Shown here: piece after piece, positions 16,099-25,179 of the stretch
How the letters are laid out: every line of letters starts with the position of its first letter
Position numbering within the stretch: position 1 is the first letter of the stretch
The notes under the pieces: model-generated
Seen by the model: only the letters and a program-made list of their open reading frames with translations
What the model was told of the DNA's origin: nothing
Databases searched by the model: none
Assembly: GCF_900129875.1 (NCBI RefSeq)
Contig: NZ_FQXC01000002.1
Span: 1 to 64,000 of the forward strand
Length of the DNA: 64,000 nucleotides
Source: Marivita hallyeonensis
Lineage (GTDB): Bacteria; Pseudomonadota; Alphaproteobacteria; Rhodobacterales; Rhodobacteraceae
Direction of reading: 5' to 3'
Position numbers and translations under genes: made by a program

Positions 16099-17124
16099 TT
16101 ATGTTGGGGCAGGGCCGGTGGAGCGACCGATGATCAGTTCCGCCTCAAGAAGCCGTGTTTTTGGAGCGTTCATGGGCACCGAGATCAGCGACAAAAGCAT
16201 CTCTGCCGCTTCCCGTCCCGCATAGCGCACCGAGGACCGCAGTGCCGTGAAGATCGGCACATCGTCCCCGTTTTCCAGGTAGCTCAGCGCATCGTCGAAG
16301 GTGATGATCGACACATCCCGCGCCAGCGTCAGTCCCGCCTCGTGGATGGCACGGCGCGCGCCGATGGCGGTGATGATCGACGAGCACACAATCGCGGTGG
16401 GCGGGTCTTCGTACCCCAGCATGGCTTTCGTGGCGCGGTAGCCATAGATCTCGGTCATCTCCTCGCTCCGCATCAGATCCGGGTCGATGGAGAGGGCGTT
16501 GTTCTGCAGCGCGGTTTCGTACCCCTTGCGACGGCGGAATGCGAAATCCATGTGCTCAAGCCCGTTGAGCAGGGCGATCCGCCGGTGGCCGAGTTCGATC
16601 AGAAACTGCGTGCCGCGTTCGAACGCGCCGCGGTTGTTCACGTCGATCCAAGAATAGGCCAGATTCACGTCCGTCGACCGGCCATGCACGACAAAGGGCA
16701 AGCCGATGCCCGACAAAAGCGCGATGCGGACATCGTTGATGACTGGTCCGTGCACGATGATGCCATCCACGGTGCCACGCGCGCGGATGTCCTGATAGGC
16801 GCGCGCCTCGTCCTGATCGGCGACGAGCGACAGCATCATGTCGTAGCCCGCCTTGGCATAGCTTTCGCCAGCGCCCGCGATGAAGTCGCCGAAGACCGGA
16901 TTGACCATCTCATGCTGGTTCGAGACCGGTATGACGTGTCCGATGGCCAGAGCGCGACCCGTGGCGAGGCCTTTGGCGCGTGTGTTTGGACGATAATTCA
17001 GCTCGTGCGCTGCTTTCAGAACCCGTGTACGTGTGTCCTCGTTCACTTCTGGGTACCCGTTCAGCGCACGGCTGACCGTGGTTTGCGACAGGTTCAGGTA
17101 TTCTGACAATTGTTTGAGATTCAC
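16099..17124 (-). CDS. LacI-family regulator of the alpha-glucoside locus (AglR type)
   Basis: 341-residue repressor with an N-terminal LacI helix-turn-helix (MNLKQLSEYLNLSQTTVSRAL), a YRPNTRAKGLATG hinge region and a periplasmic-binding-like effector domain. The start codon is GTG at 17124; no better ATG lies near. It is divergent from aglE, and two palindromes sharing CAAAGCGCTTTG lie in the 242-base gap, one overlapping its own leader and one before aglE. This places it like AglR of Sinorhizobium meliloti, controlling both directions and itself. Confidence 0.92.
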   Translation of the reverse strand: MNLKQLSEYLNLSQTTVSRALNGYPEVNEDTRTRVLKAAHELNYRPNTRAKGLATGRALAIGHVIPVSNQHEMVNPVFGDFIAGAGESYAKAGYDMMLSLVADQDEARAYQDIRARGTVDGIIVHGPVINDVRIALLSGIGLPFVVHGRSTDVNLAYSWIDVNNRGAFERGTQFLIELGHRRIALLNGLEHMDFAFRRRKGYETALQNNALSIDPDLMRSEEMTEIYGYRATKAMLGYEDPPTAIVCSSIITAIGARRAIHEAGLTLARDVSIITFDDALSYLENGDDVPIFTALRSSVRYAGREAAEMLLSLISVPMNAPKTRLLEAELIIGRSTGPAPT

Positions 17125-17134
17125 GTGTCGGTCC

Positions 17135-17146
17135 CAAAGCGCTTTG
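17135..17146. promoter_or_regulatory. LacI-family operator, regulator side
   Basis: CAAAGCGCTTTG is a perfect 12-base palindrome with the central CG common to LacI-family sites. It starts 11 bases upstream of the regulator's GTG start, which suggests autoregulation. Confidence 0.7.
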
Positions 17147-17256
17147 AAAACACCCGATCAGTAACACACAAAACTTCTTTGGTGGGAAGCCCTCTTGAGA
17201 AACGAATTATGCTGCAAAGCAGCAAAACTTATGTGGTTAGCGGTATCATCATTGGA

Positions 17257-17284
17257 TTGACAGGTGCACGGGAATGCGTATCGT
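17257..17284 (+). promoter_or_regulatory. Candidate promoter of aglE
   Basis: TTGACA (17257-17262) and TATCGT (17279-17284) are separated by 16 bases. The larger operator palindrome begins 7 bases after the -10-like box, a position that would block RNA polymerase. Confidence 0.45.
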
Positions 17285-17291
17285 CACTGCA

Positions 17292-17307
17292 TCCAAAGCG
17301 CTTTGGA
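17292..17307. promoter_or_regulatory. LacI-family operator, agl operon side
   Basis: TCCAAAGCGCTTTGGA is a perfect 16-base palindrome with the same core as the site at 17135-17146. It lies 60 bases before the aglE start and just downstream of the candidate promoter. Confidence 0.75.
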
Positions 17308-17366
17308 GTGATTCCGGGGCGGGGGATGAGTTAGGCGCTGATAAAGCGCAACTTGGGAGGTATTTC

Positions 17367-18635
17367 ATGAAAAAGACACTCACGTCGAGTGTGGCCGTTG
17401 CCGCGCTCTGCGCTAGCGCCGCTTATGCTGAAGACCTGACGGTCTTCGGCCCGTGGCTCGGCCCGGACCAGGAAATCGTTGAGGCGGTGCTCGCCGACTT
17501 CGCGGAAAAGTCCGGCCACAACGTCAGCTATGTCGGCTCCGACAGCTTTGAACAGCAGATCGTGGTGGATGCCGAAGCCGGGTCCGCTCCGAACATCGCC
17601 GTGTTCCCGCAGCCGGGTCTGGCGTCCGACATGGCGTCGCGCGGGTTCCTGACACCGCTGCGTGATGGCACGGCAGATTGGGTTGCCGAAAACTACGCGG
17701 CGGGTCAGTCATGGGTTGATCTGGGCACCTATGCGGGTCCCGACGGGTCCGAGGACCTCTATGGCTTCTTCTACAAGGTCGATGTGAAGTCGCTCGTCTG
17801 GTACTCGCCGGAGAACTTCGAAGACGCGGGTTACGACATCCCCGAGACAATGGAAGAGCTCAAGGCGCTGACCGATCAGATTGTTGCCGACGGTGAAACA
17901 CCGTGGTGCATCGGTCTGGGGTCCGGCGGGGCCACAGGTTGGCCAGCGACGGACTGGGTCGAAGACATGATGCTGCGCACGCAGCCGCCTGAAGTCTACG
18001 ACCAGTGGGTCGCCAACGAGATCCCGTTCAATGACGAGCGTGTCGTTGCGGCGATCGAAGAGTTCGGAGCGTTCGCCCGCAACGACGATTACGTTGCCGG
18101 TGGAGCGGGGGCCGTGGCCTCGACCGATTTCCGCGACAGTCCCAAGGGTCTCTTTGCAGCGCCGCCGCAGTGCTACATGCACCGTCAGGCGTCGTTCATT
18201 CCGGCATTCTTCCCGGAAGGCACCGAAGTGGGCGCGGATGCCGACTTCTTCTACTTCCCGGCCTATGCAGGTCAGGATCTTGGCGCCCCGGTTCTGGGTG
18301 CTGGCACGCTCTGGGCCATCACCAACGAAAACGACGCGGCGCATGACCTGATCGCGTATCTGCAAACCACAGACGCGCACGAGATCTGGATGGAGAAGGG
18401 TGGCTTCCTCACACCGCTGAAGGGTGTGGACAGCTCCAAGTTCTCCACCGACGCGGCAGCCAAGATGAACGACATCCTGCTGAACGCGACGACCTTCCGC
18501 TTTGACGGGTCCGACCTGATGCCGGGTGGCGTGGGTGCAGGCACGTTCTGGACCGGCATGGTCGACTATGCTGGCGGCGCAGACGCTGGTGAAGTTGCCA
18601 GCCAGATCCAGGACAGCTGGGACGCGCTGAAGTAA
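17367..18635 (+). CDS. aglE: Alpha-glucoside ABC transporter substrate-binding protein
   Basis: Periplasmic binding protein of 422 residues. The signal peptide (about residues 1-20, cut after ASAAYA) is followed by the EDLTVFGPWLGPDQE first strand seen in AglE proteins. Gene order (binding protein, two permeases, GH13 glucosidase, ATPase) matches aglEFGAK of Sinorhizobium, whose substrates are sucrose, trehalose and maltose. The ATG at 17367 is preceded by GGGAGG; the longer upstream frame includes the operator and is not used. A strong hairpin follows the stop. Confidence 0.93.
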   Translation: MKKTLTSSVAVAALCASAAYAEDLTVFGPWLGPDQEIVEAVLADFAEKSGHNVSYVGSDSFEQQIVVDAEAGSAPNIAVFPQPGLASDMASRGFLTPLRDGTADWVAENYAAGQSWVDLGTYAGPDGSEDLYGFFYKVDVKSLVWYSPENFEDAGYDIPETMEELKALTDQIVADGETPWCIGLGSGGATGWPATDWVEDMMLRTQPPEVYDQWVANEIPFNDERVVAAIEEFGAFARNDDYVAGGAGAVASTDFRDSPKGLFAAPPQCYMHRQASFIPAFFPEGTEVGADADFFYFPAYAGQDLGAPVLGAGTLWAITNENDAAHDLIAYLQTTDAHEIWMEKGGFLTPLKGVDSSKFSTDAAAKMNDILLNATTFRFDGSDLMPGGVGAGTFWTGMVDYAGGADAGEVASQIQDSWDALK

Positions 18636-18653
18636 GCACGCCTATCAAGCAAA

Positions 18654-18679
18654 GGGCTGCCCGGTTCCCCGGGCAGCCC
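18654..18679 (+). promoter_or_regulatory. Hairpin after aglE
   Basis: GGGCTGCCCGG (18654-18664) pairs perfectly with 18669-18679 around a TTCC loop. The 11 bp stem lacks a T-run, so it probably protects the aglE message or attenuates read-through into the permease genes, like the pair at 5121-5179. Confidence 0.6.
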
Positions 18680-18766
18680 GCAGCCTGACCGCTGCACTAC
18701 CAAGAGCCCGCGAAGGGTCTGCCAGCGAAACATGCTGGATCAGCCAACACATTGGGAGGGACGAGA

Positions 18767-19786
18767 ATGAATCCCGCGCTACAAGGTCTTCTGACCATCG
18801 CCATCGGCGTCGGCGGTTGTCTCAGCTATTTCTACTTTTCGAACCAGCTTCTGGACAAGGTGATCTTCCCGGCCAAGGGACCGAACGCCGGAAAGAACAT
18901 CAACCGGGCCAATCTTGTGCGTCCCTGGCTGTTTCTCTTGCCTGCCATTCTGGCTCTGGGGCTTTATCTGGCCTACCCGGTTTTTGAAACCATTCGTCTG
19001 TCCCTGACCGAACGCGAAACGCTGCCGGACGGGACCACGGTTTATAATTTCGTGGGGCTCGCCAATTACACGCAAATGGCATCCGAACCGAAGTTCTGGG
19101 AAGCCATGCGCAACAATATGATGTGGCTGATCGTGGTGCCTGCAATGTCGACGGCCTTCGGCCTTCTTGCGGCGCAGCTGACCGACCGGATCTCGTGGGG
19201 GAATATCGCGAAATCGTTGATCTTCATGCCGATGGCGATCTCTTTCGTGGGCGCGGCGGTGATCTGGAAACTGGTCTACGATGCACGCCCGCCGGGGACC
19301 GAGCAGATCGGTGTACTGAACGCGATCTATGTCTGGATGACCGGCAACGACCCGCAACAGTGGCTGACCGTTCCGATCTGGAACAGCTTCCTGCTGATGA
19401 TCGTACTGATCTGGATCCAGACAGGCTTTGCCATGGTGATCCTGTCCGCCGCTCTACGCGGGATTCCGGAAGAAACCATCGAGGCCGCCATCGTGGACGG
19501 CGCGAGTCCCTTGCAGATCTTCTTCAAGATCAAAGTTCCGCAGATCATGGGGACCATTGTCGTGGTCTGGACCACCATCACGCTCGTCGTTCTCAAGGTT
19601 TTCGACATCGTCTTCGCGATGACCAATGGCCAGTGGGAGACGCAGGTTCTTGCCAACTACATGTTCGACAAACTGTTCCGCGCCAATGACTGGGGCGTCG
19701 GGTCGGCCAGTGCGATTGTCATCATGCTCTTGGTGACGCCGATCCTGGTCTGGAATGTGCGCAACGCGCGCGCTGAAATGCGCTAG
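18767..19786 (+). CDS. aglF: Alpha-glucoside ABC transporter permease
   Basis: Inner-membrane permease of 339 residues. After an N-terminal hydrophobic segment it shows WLFLLPAILALGLYLAYPVF and further membrane helices. The EAA loop is EAAIVDGASPLQIFFKIKVP. The ATG at 18767 has GGGAGGG about seven bases upstream; a TTG five codons earlier lies inside that site. It pairs with AglG to form the channel. Confidence 0.92.
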   Translation: MNPALQGLLTIAIGVGGCLSYFYFSNQLLDKVIFPAKGPNAGKNINRANLVRPWLFLLPAILALGLYLAYPVFETIRLSLTERETLPDGTTVYNFVGLANYTQMASEPKFWEAMRNNMMWLIVVPAMSTAFGLLAAQLTDRISWGNIAKSLIFMPMAISFVGAAVIWKLVYDARPPGTEQIGVLNAIYVWMTGNDPQQWLTVPIWNSFLLMIVLIWIQTGFAMVILSAALRGIPEETIEAAIVDGASPLQIFFKIKVPQIMGTIVVVWTTITLVVLKVFDIVFAMTNGQWETQVLANYMFDKLFRANDWGVGSASAIVIMLLVTPILVWNVRNARAEMR

Positions 19787-19800
19787 GGAGAGACGGACCA

Positions 19801-20958
19801 ATGGACAATATCGCAGGAACCAAATCCTCTCTCACCTGGGCCGTTCATATCTCGGTCGTGGTGCTGGTCGCGCTCTGGCTATTCCCGACCGTGGGTCTGT
19901 TCGTGTCGTCCTTCCGGACGGCCGACCAGATTGCCACGTCGGGCTGGTGGAACGCGTTGTTCCCGACCGAGCAAAGCCTCACGCTCCGCACTGCGGCACC
20001 GGATGAACAAGTGCTGGTCGACGGTGTCTACGTGATCGAAGGCAACCTGTTCGCCGGGGAAGACCTGTCGGACGAAATCGACATGTCCGCATGGGGTACC
20101 TCGTCCCGCGATGTGGGGGCGTATGCACCCGGCGACACAGCCGAGCTGCGCGACGGCGAGCGCATCACGGTCAACGCCAATGGCGATTACCGGCTGGAAA
20201 GCCCGGTGCAGATGGAGGGCAATCGAGGGCAGCGCGTCTTTGTGACTGCAGAAGTGCCGCCGGACTTCACGCTGGAAAATTACGAGCAGGTTCTGTTGTC
20301 GGGCAACGCGACCGACAGTATGGCGAAGGCGTTTTTCAACACGCTGACCGTGACCATCCCGGCGACCATTATTCCCATCGTGGTGGCCGCCTTTGCAGCC
20401 TATGCGCTGGCATGGATGGATTTCCCGGGCAGGGCGCTGTTGATCGCGATTGTCGTGGGCCTCTTGGTGGTGCCGCTGCAACTGGCCCTCATCCCGCTTC
20501 TGAAACTGCACCTCGGGATCGGCATCGGAAAGGGCTACCTTGGCACGTGGCTGGCGCATACCGGGTTCGGGTTACCCTTGGCGGTCTACCTCTTGCGCAA
20601 CTACATGGTCGGCCTGCCGCGTGACATCATCGAGAACGCGCGCGTCGACGGGGCGACGGAATTCCAGATCTTTGTTAAGATCATCCTGCCGCTGTCCTTC
20701 CCGGCGCTCGCCAGTTTCGCGATTTTCCAGTTCCTCTGGACGTGGAACGACCTGCTGGTGGCAAAAGTGTTCCTGATCGACGCGACGGGGCAGACGACCG
20801 TCATGACCAACCAGATCGTGGAATTGCTCGGCACCCGTGGAGGCAACTGGGAAATCCTCGCCACCGCCGCCTTCGTGTCGATCGCCGTACCACTTTTGGT
20901 GTTCTTCGCGATGCAGAAATACCTGGTGCGCGGACTTCTTGCCGGGTCGGTCAAGTAA
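19801..20958 (+). CDS. aglG: Alpha-glucoside ABC transporter permease with periplasmic insert
   Basis: Second permease, 385 residues, longer than an ordinary MalG-type protein. Between the first membrane helix (about 15-35) and the core permease domain (from about 170) sits a polar region of about 100 residues rich in acidic residues. It is predicted to be periplasmic, and AglG proteins share this length. The EAA loop reads ENARVDGATEFQIFVKIILP. It ends in KYLVRGLLAGSVK. The gene follows aglF by 14 bases with GGGAGAG upstream. Confidence 0.92.
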   Translation: MDNIAGTKSSLTWAVHISVVVLVALWLFPTVGLFVSSFRTADQIATSGWWNALFPTEQSLTLRTAAPDEQVLVDGVYVIEGNLFAGEDLSDEIDMSAWGTSSRDVGAYAPGDTAELRDGERITVNANGDYRLESPVQMEGNRGQRVFVTAEVPPDFTLENYEQVLLSGNATDSMAKAFFNTLTVTIPATIIPIVVAAFAAYALAWMDFPGRALLIAIVVGLLVVPLQLALIPLLKLHLGIGIGKGYLGTWLAHTGFGLPLAVYLLRNYMVGLPRDIIENARVDGATEFQIFVKIILPLSFPALASFAIFQFLWTWNDLLVAKVFLIDATGQTTVMTNQIVELLGTRGGNWEILATAAFVSIAVPLLVFFAMQKYLVRGLLAGSVK

Positions 20959-21024
20959 CATCGACCCCCGCCCAAATAACAACTGAGACCGGCCCGAAAG
21001 GGGCCAATTCAAGGATTGAGACAC

Positions 21025-22680
21025 ATGAGCGTTGCAATGAGCCAAGCAGCGAAATTGCCAGCCATCGACACGGATTGGTGGCGCGGTGCGGTGATCTACC
21101 AGATCTATCCGCGCAGCTATCAGGACAGCAATGGCGACGGTATCGGCGATCTTCTTGGAATCGCCAACCGTTTGCCGCATGTCGCGTCGCTTGGCGTGGA
21201 TGCGATCTGGATCAGCCCGTTCTTCACCTCTCCGATGAAGGATTTCGGCTATGACGTGAGCAACTACTGCGATGTCGATCCGATGTTCGGTTCGCTCGCC
21301 GATTTCGATCATCTCGTTCAGATCGCGCATCAGCACGGCATGCGCGTGATGATCGATCTCGTGCTCAGCCACACCTCGGATCAGCACCCGTGGTTCAAGG
21401 AAAGCCGGTCAAGCCGCGACAACGCGCGGGCGAACTGGTATGTCTGGGCCGATCCCAAACCCGATGGCACACCGCCCAACAACTGGCTGTCGATCTTTGG
21501 CGGCTCGGCCTGGCAGTGGGACGGTCGGCGAGAGCAGTACTACCTGCACAACTTCCTGACCTCGCAGCCTGACCTGAATTTCCACGAACCCGCAGTGCAG
21601 GATGCATTGTTGGACGTGGCACGGTTCTGGCTGGATCGCGGGGTGGATGGCTTCCGTCTGGATACGATCAACTTCTACGTCCATGACAAGGAGTTGCGGG
21701 ACAACCCGCCATTGCCGCCCGAGAAGCGCAATTCGACCATCGCGCCCAGCGTGAACCCGTATAATCACCAGGATCACCTGTATTCCAAGAACCAACCCGA
21801 GAACCTCGATTTCCTGCGCAAACTGCGCGCGGAGATGGAACCCTACGGGGCCGCCGCCGTGGGCGAGGTGGGCGATGCACAGCGCGGGCTCGAGATCATG
21901 GGCGAATATACCAAGGGCGATGATCTCATGCAGATGTGCTACGCGTTCGAGTTCCTTTCCGGGACCCGACCGACGGCTGACTACATCGTGCAGGTCATGG
22001 ACCGGGTCGATAACGTGGCCGCCGACGGCTGGGCGTGCTGGGCTTTCTCCAACCACGATGTGCAACGCCACGCCACCCGCTGGAGCCTCGACCACAGCGC
22101 GCAGCGCCTGATGACGACGCTGATGATGTGCCTGCGCGGATCGGCCTGTATCTACCAGGGCGAAGAGCTTGGCCTGACCGAAGCCGACGTGGCGTTCGAA
22201 GACCTGCAGGACCCGTACGGCATCGAGTTCTGGCCGGAGTACAAGGGTCGCGACGGATGCCGCACGCCGATGGTGTGGGAGCATTCCAACCAGAACGGCG
22301 GCTTCACCACCGGAATGCCTTGGCTCCCGGTCAGCCATGAACACCTGCAGCGGTCAGTGGCGCACCAGGAGGAGGATCCGTCAGCGATCCTGCACCACTA
22401 CCGTCGCGCAATCGGCTTCCGCCACGCGCACCGCGCGCTGAGCAAGGGCAGCCATGACAAGGTCAAGGCAACCGGGACGGTGATCCATTTCACCCGGACC
22501 TACGAGAACGAAACGATCTTCTGCGCCTTCAACATCAGCGATGACCCGGCGGTCATCGACATGCCGAAAGGGAAATGGGCGCAGATCGGTCTGGAATTAG
22601 GGAGTGCCGGACCACAGCCGGACGGCAAATTGCATCTTGGCCCGTGGCAACCCAGCCTCGCGCTGAAAATGAATTCCTGA
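21025..22680 (+). CDS. aglA: GH13 alpha-glucosidase
   Basis: Cytoplasmic retaining alpha-glucosidase of 551 residues, GH13 oligo-1,6-glucosidase-like subfamily. Catalytic residues are Asp213 (nucleophile, in GFRLDTIN), Glu281 (acid/base, in AVGEVGD) and Asp345 (in FSNHDVQR). The conserved DLVLSHTSDQHPWF block is present. The ATG at 21025 follows AAGGA by nine bases; a second ATG four codons later is possible. It would split imported sucrose, maltose or trehalose-like sugars, feeding the glucokinase at 13801. Confidence 0.93.
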   Translation: MSVAMSQAAKLPAIDTDWWRGAVIYQIYPRSYQDSNGDGIGDLLGIANRLPHVASLGVDAIWISPFFTSPMKDFGYDVSNYCDVDPMFGSLADFDHLVQIAHQHGMRVMIDLVLSHTSDQHPWFKESRSSRDNARANWYVWADPKPDGTPPNNWLSIFGGSAWQWDGRREQYYLHNFLTSQPDLNFHEPAVQDALLDVARFWLDRGVDGFRLDTINFYVHDKELRDNPPLPPEKRNSTIAPSVNPYNHQDHLYSKNQPENLDFLRKLRAEMEPYGAAAVGEVGDAQRGLEIMGEYTKGDDLMQMCYAFEFLSGTRPTADYIVQVMDRVDNVAADGWACWAFSNHDVQRHATRWSLDHSAQRLMTTLMMCLRGSACIYQGEELGLTEADVAFEDLQDPYGIEFWPEYKGRDGCRTPMVWEHSNQNGGFTTGMPWLPVSHEHLQRSVAHQEEDPSAILHHYRRAIGFRHAHRALSKGSHDKVKATGTVIHFTRTYENETIFCAFNISDDPAVIDMPKGKWAQIGLELGSAGPQPDGKLHLGPWQPSLALKMNS

Positions 22681-22706
22681 AATACCAGGAAAAGGGAGGG
22701 ACAATC

Positions 22707-23795
22707 ATGGCCAACTTGAAGCTGACCAATGTCGAAAAGACATATGCCGGCGCGGTCAACGTGCTCAACAATATCAACCTCGATATCAAGCAGGGGGAGT
22801 TGATCGTCTTCGTCGGCCCGTCCGGCTGTGGCAAGTCCACGCTTCTGCGGATGATCGCAGGTCTTGAAAAGATCACTGGCGGCACGCTGGAAATCGACGG
22901 CGAAATGGTCAACGACATGCCCCCCGCGATGCGCGGGATTGCCATGGTGTTCCAGTCCTACGCGCTCTACCCGCACATGACCGTGCGCGAGAACATGAGC
23001 TTTGCGCTCAAGATCGCGAAGAAGCCGCAGAACGAAATCGACGAGGCGGTGAACCGCGCAGCGACGATGCTGCAGCTTGATCCTTACCTCGACCGGTTGC
23101 CCAAAGCACTGTCCGGTGGCCAGCGTCAGCGTGTGGCCATCGGCCGGTCCATCGTGCGTGATCCGAAGGTCTACCTTTTCGACGAACCGCTCTCCAACCT
23201 GGACGCGGCACTGCGCGTCGCCACCCGGATCGAGATCGCGCAGCTGAAAGAGCAGATGCCCGAATCCACGATGATCTACGTGACCCACGACCAGGTCGAA
23301 GCGATGACGCTCGCATCCCGCATCGTGGTTCTGGCCAACAAGGGCATCGCGCAGGTCGGCGCGCCTCTCGAACTTTACGAGCGGCCCAACAGCGAATTCG
23401 TCGCGCAGTTCATCGGCTCGCCGTCGATGAACCTGCTTCCGGGCGAAATCGTCGGCACCGGGCAGCAAACCACGATCAAGATGGATCGCGGCGGGACCGC
23501 GGTGTCCGATTACCCGACCACGGACGCGGACATGGGATTGAAGGTCAATGTCGGCGTCCGCCCCGAGGACTTCCTCGAAACCGACGGGGAACACATCTTC
23601 GAAGGCAAGGTGAACATCACAGAAGCCCTCGGAGAGGTCACGCTGCTTTACTTCGAAAAGCAGGGCGATGGCGATGCTGTCATCGGCAAATTGCCCGGCA
23701 TCCACGCGGAACTGCGCGGGAAATCGGTGAAATTGGGGGCGTCACCTGACAAGGTGCACGTGTTCCATAACGGGACATCGCTCCTCTATCGGTGA
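22707..23795 (+). CDS. aglK: Alpha-glucoside ABC transporter ATP-binding protein
   Basis: ATPase of the alpha-glucoside importer, 362 residues. Walker A is GPSGCGKS, then LSGGQRQR, FDEPLSNLD and the VTHDQ switch, followed by a TOBE-type C-terminal domain with GVRPEDF. The ATG at 22707 has GGGAGGG seven bases upstream; the longer upstream frame overlaps aglA. As last gene of aglEFGAK it is followed by a large structured 3' region. Confidence 0.93.
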   Translation: MANLKLTNVEKTYAGAVNVLNNINLDIKQGELIVFVGPSGCGKSTLLRMIAGLEKITGGTLEIDGEMVNDMPPAMRGIAMVFQSYALYPHMTVRENMSFALKIAKKPQNEIDEAVNRAATMLQLDPYLDRLPKALSGGQRQRVAIGRSIVRDPKVYLFDEPLSNLDAALRVATRIEIAQLKEQMPESTMIYVTHDQVEAMTLASRIVVLANKGIAQVGAPLELYERPNSEFVAQFIGSPSMNLLPGEIVGTGQQTTIKMDRGGTAVSDYPTTDADMGLKVNVGVRPEDFLETDGEHIFEGKVNITEALGEVTLLYFEKQGDGDAVIGKLPGIHAELRGKSVKLGASPDKVHVFHNGTSLLYR

Positions 23796-23802
23796 TCCCT
23801 GC

Positions 23803-23851
23803 GCGGAAGCAGGTCGGTACCCTGACCTCCCGAAAATTGATCTGCTTCCGC
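23803..23851 (+). terminator. Long stem-loop closing the agl operon
   Basis: Bases 23803-23815 (GCGGAAGCAGGTC) pair with 23839-23851 with one G-T pair, enclosing 23 bases that contain a smaller GGTC/GACC pairing. It begins 7 bases after the aglK stop. There is no T-run, so it may be a message-end stabiliser rather than an intrinsic terminator. Confidence 0.45.
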
Positions 23852-23909
23852 CACAATCTGCCCACAAATCCCGCTTATCCGAATTGGAAACAGTTCAATG
23901 AGGATGAGC

Positions 23910-25022
23910 ATGTCTGTTTACGTCGAAGACCTCGCGCTGATCGAGGGCAAAACAAAGGTCAACGCGGCCGAGCAACTCGCCGCCGCCGCCAAAGCCAGCG
24001 GTCTGAGCCCGATCACAATCGCGCTTGACTTTTTCAAGCTGCGCAAGCAGCGCGGCAAGCTGAAGCTGTACGAATACCTCATGTACAAGCTCTATGACCG
24101 CAGCAAATACACCGACGACCAGCGCTCGCGTTTCATCTCGGCCCATATCCACTGGCCGACGATCAAGCCCTGCAATGACCCGCAGTGGTGGTCCGTGACG
24201 GAAGACAAATGGCTGTCTTTCTCCATCCTCGCCGCACATGGTGTGCCCCAGCCGCGCAACGCCGCCGTCTACGATGCAAGCCCGCGCTACTATCCGGACG
24301 TGCCGAAGGTACACGGCGCTGACGCGCTGAAAGACTTCCTGACGACGTGCAAAGAGTTCCCGCTCTTCGCCAAGAACCTCAATGGCATGTGGAGCGCGGG
24401 CGCAGTGCGTCTGTCTGGCTGCACCGACACGCATGTGATGGTCGATGGCCGTGATCCTGTGACGTACGAGGAACTGGCGAATGACGTCTTCGGCGACCGC
24501 AGCTACCTCATCCAGCACTGCGTTGTCCCGCATAGCTTCTTCGACGGTGTGACGGATGCCGTGGCAACGGTGCGCTGTCTGAACCTCATCACTGACGATG
24601 GCTTCCGCGTGCCGTTTACGCTGCTCAAGCTGCCCATGGGCGCGAACATTGCCGACAACTTCTGGCGCAAAGGCAATCTGGTGTGCCTGCTTGAGCCGGA
24701 AACGGGCGAAATCAAGCGCATCGTCGCCAACCGCAATGGCGAGCTGACCGAGCTTGATGGCCTTCCCGGATCGGATCGCAAGTTTCTGGGCGAGACCCTG
24801 CCGTACTGGAAAGAAGTGCTGGACGTTAACGAGAAGGTGGCGCTCATGCATGGGGCGAACCGCTTCGGATCGACTGATATCGCGATCACCGAAGACGGTC
24901 CCGTCGTTATTGAAGTCAACAATGGCTGTGCCTTCGAACTGATCCAGATCGCCACCGGCGAAGGCTTTCTGACCGACGAAATCCTCGCGTTCTTCGAAAG
25001 TTGCGGCGTGACGCTCAAGTAA
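23910..25022 (+). CDS. ATP-grasp family protein (sugar-transfer-associated type)
   Basis: 370-residue soluble protein that I place in the ATP-grasp superfamily, close to the 'sugar-transfer associated' group. Support is the [16 protein letters not shown] segment (an ATP-binding Lys in the first grasp lobe) and the C-terminal [21 protein letters not shown] segment, where Glu and Asn would bind metal. The enzyme's acceptor is unknown. Three in-frame ATGs occur (23898, 23904, 23910); GAGGA sits five bases before the third, which I chose. It stands between the agl operon and uvrA with its own terminator, and no glycan genes are nearby to suggest a substrate. Confidence 0.75.
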   Translation: MSVYVEDLALIEGKTKVNAAEQLAAAAKASGLSPITIALDFFKLRKQRGKLKLYEYLMYKLYDRSKYTDDQRSRFISAHIHWPTIKPCNDPQWWSVTEDKWLSFSILAAHGVPQPRNAAVYDASPRYYPDVPKVHGADALKDFLTTCKEFPLFAKNLNGMWSAGAVRLSGCTDTHVMVDGRDPVTYEELANDVFGDRSYLIQHCVVPHSFFDGVTDAVATVRCLNLITDDGFRVPFTLLKLPMGANIADNFWRKGNLVCLLEPETGEIKRIVANRNGELTELDGLPGSDRKFLGETLPYWKEVLDVNEKVALMHGANRFGSTDIAITEDGPVVIEVNNGCAFELIQIATGEGFLTDEILAFFESCGVTLK

Positions 25023-25045
25023 CGGCCAGCATATCGCATCACGAC

Positions 25046-25079
25046 AAAGCCCTGGGGATGGCCCGGGGCTTTTGCTTTT
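25046..25079 (+). terminator. Intrinsic terminator after the ATP-grasp gene
   Basis: AAAGCCC and GGGCTTT form a stem with further G-C pairs inside, followed by the T-rich tail TTTTGCTTTT. It separates the ATP-grasp gene from uvrA. Confidence 0.75.
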
Positions 25080-25098
25080 CCTGTGGGCGAAATGTGAA

Positions 25099-25113
25099 GT
25101 TCCGCCTTTGTTC
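25099..25113 (+). promoter_or_regulatory. LexA (SOS) box upstream of uvrA
   Basis: GTTC-CGCCTTT-GTTC is an exact match to the GTTC-N7-GTTC operator bound by alphaproteobacterial LexA. It lies 66 bases before the uvrA start, so uvrA should be induced by DNA damage. Confidence 0.85.
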
Positions 25114-25179
25114 TCATTTTTCGATTGGCGAAATCGGAGGCGTCTACTATGTGTTAACGCATCCGATCCGGGGGACATG

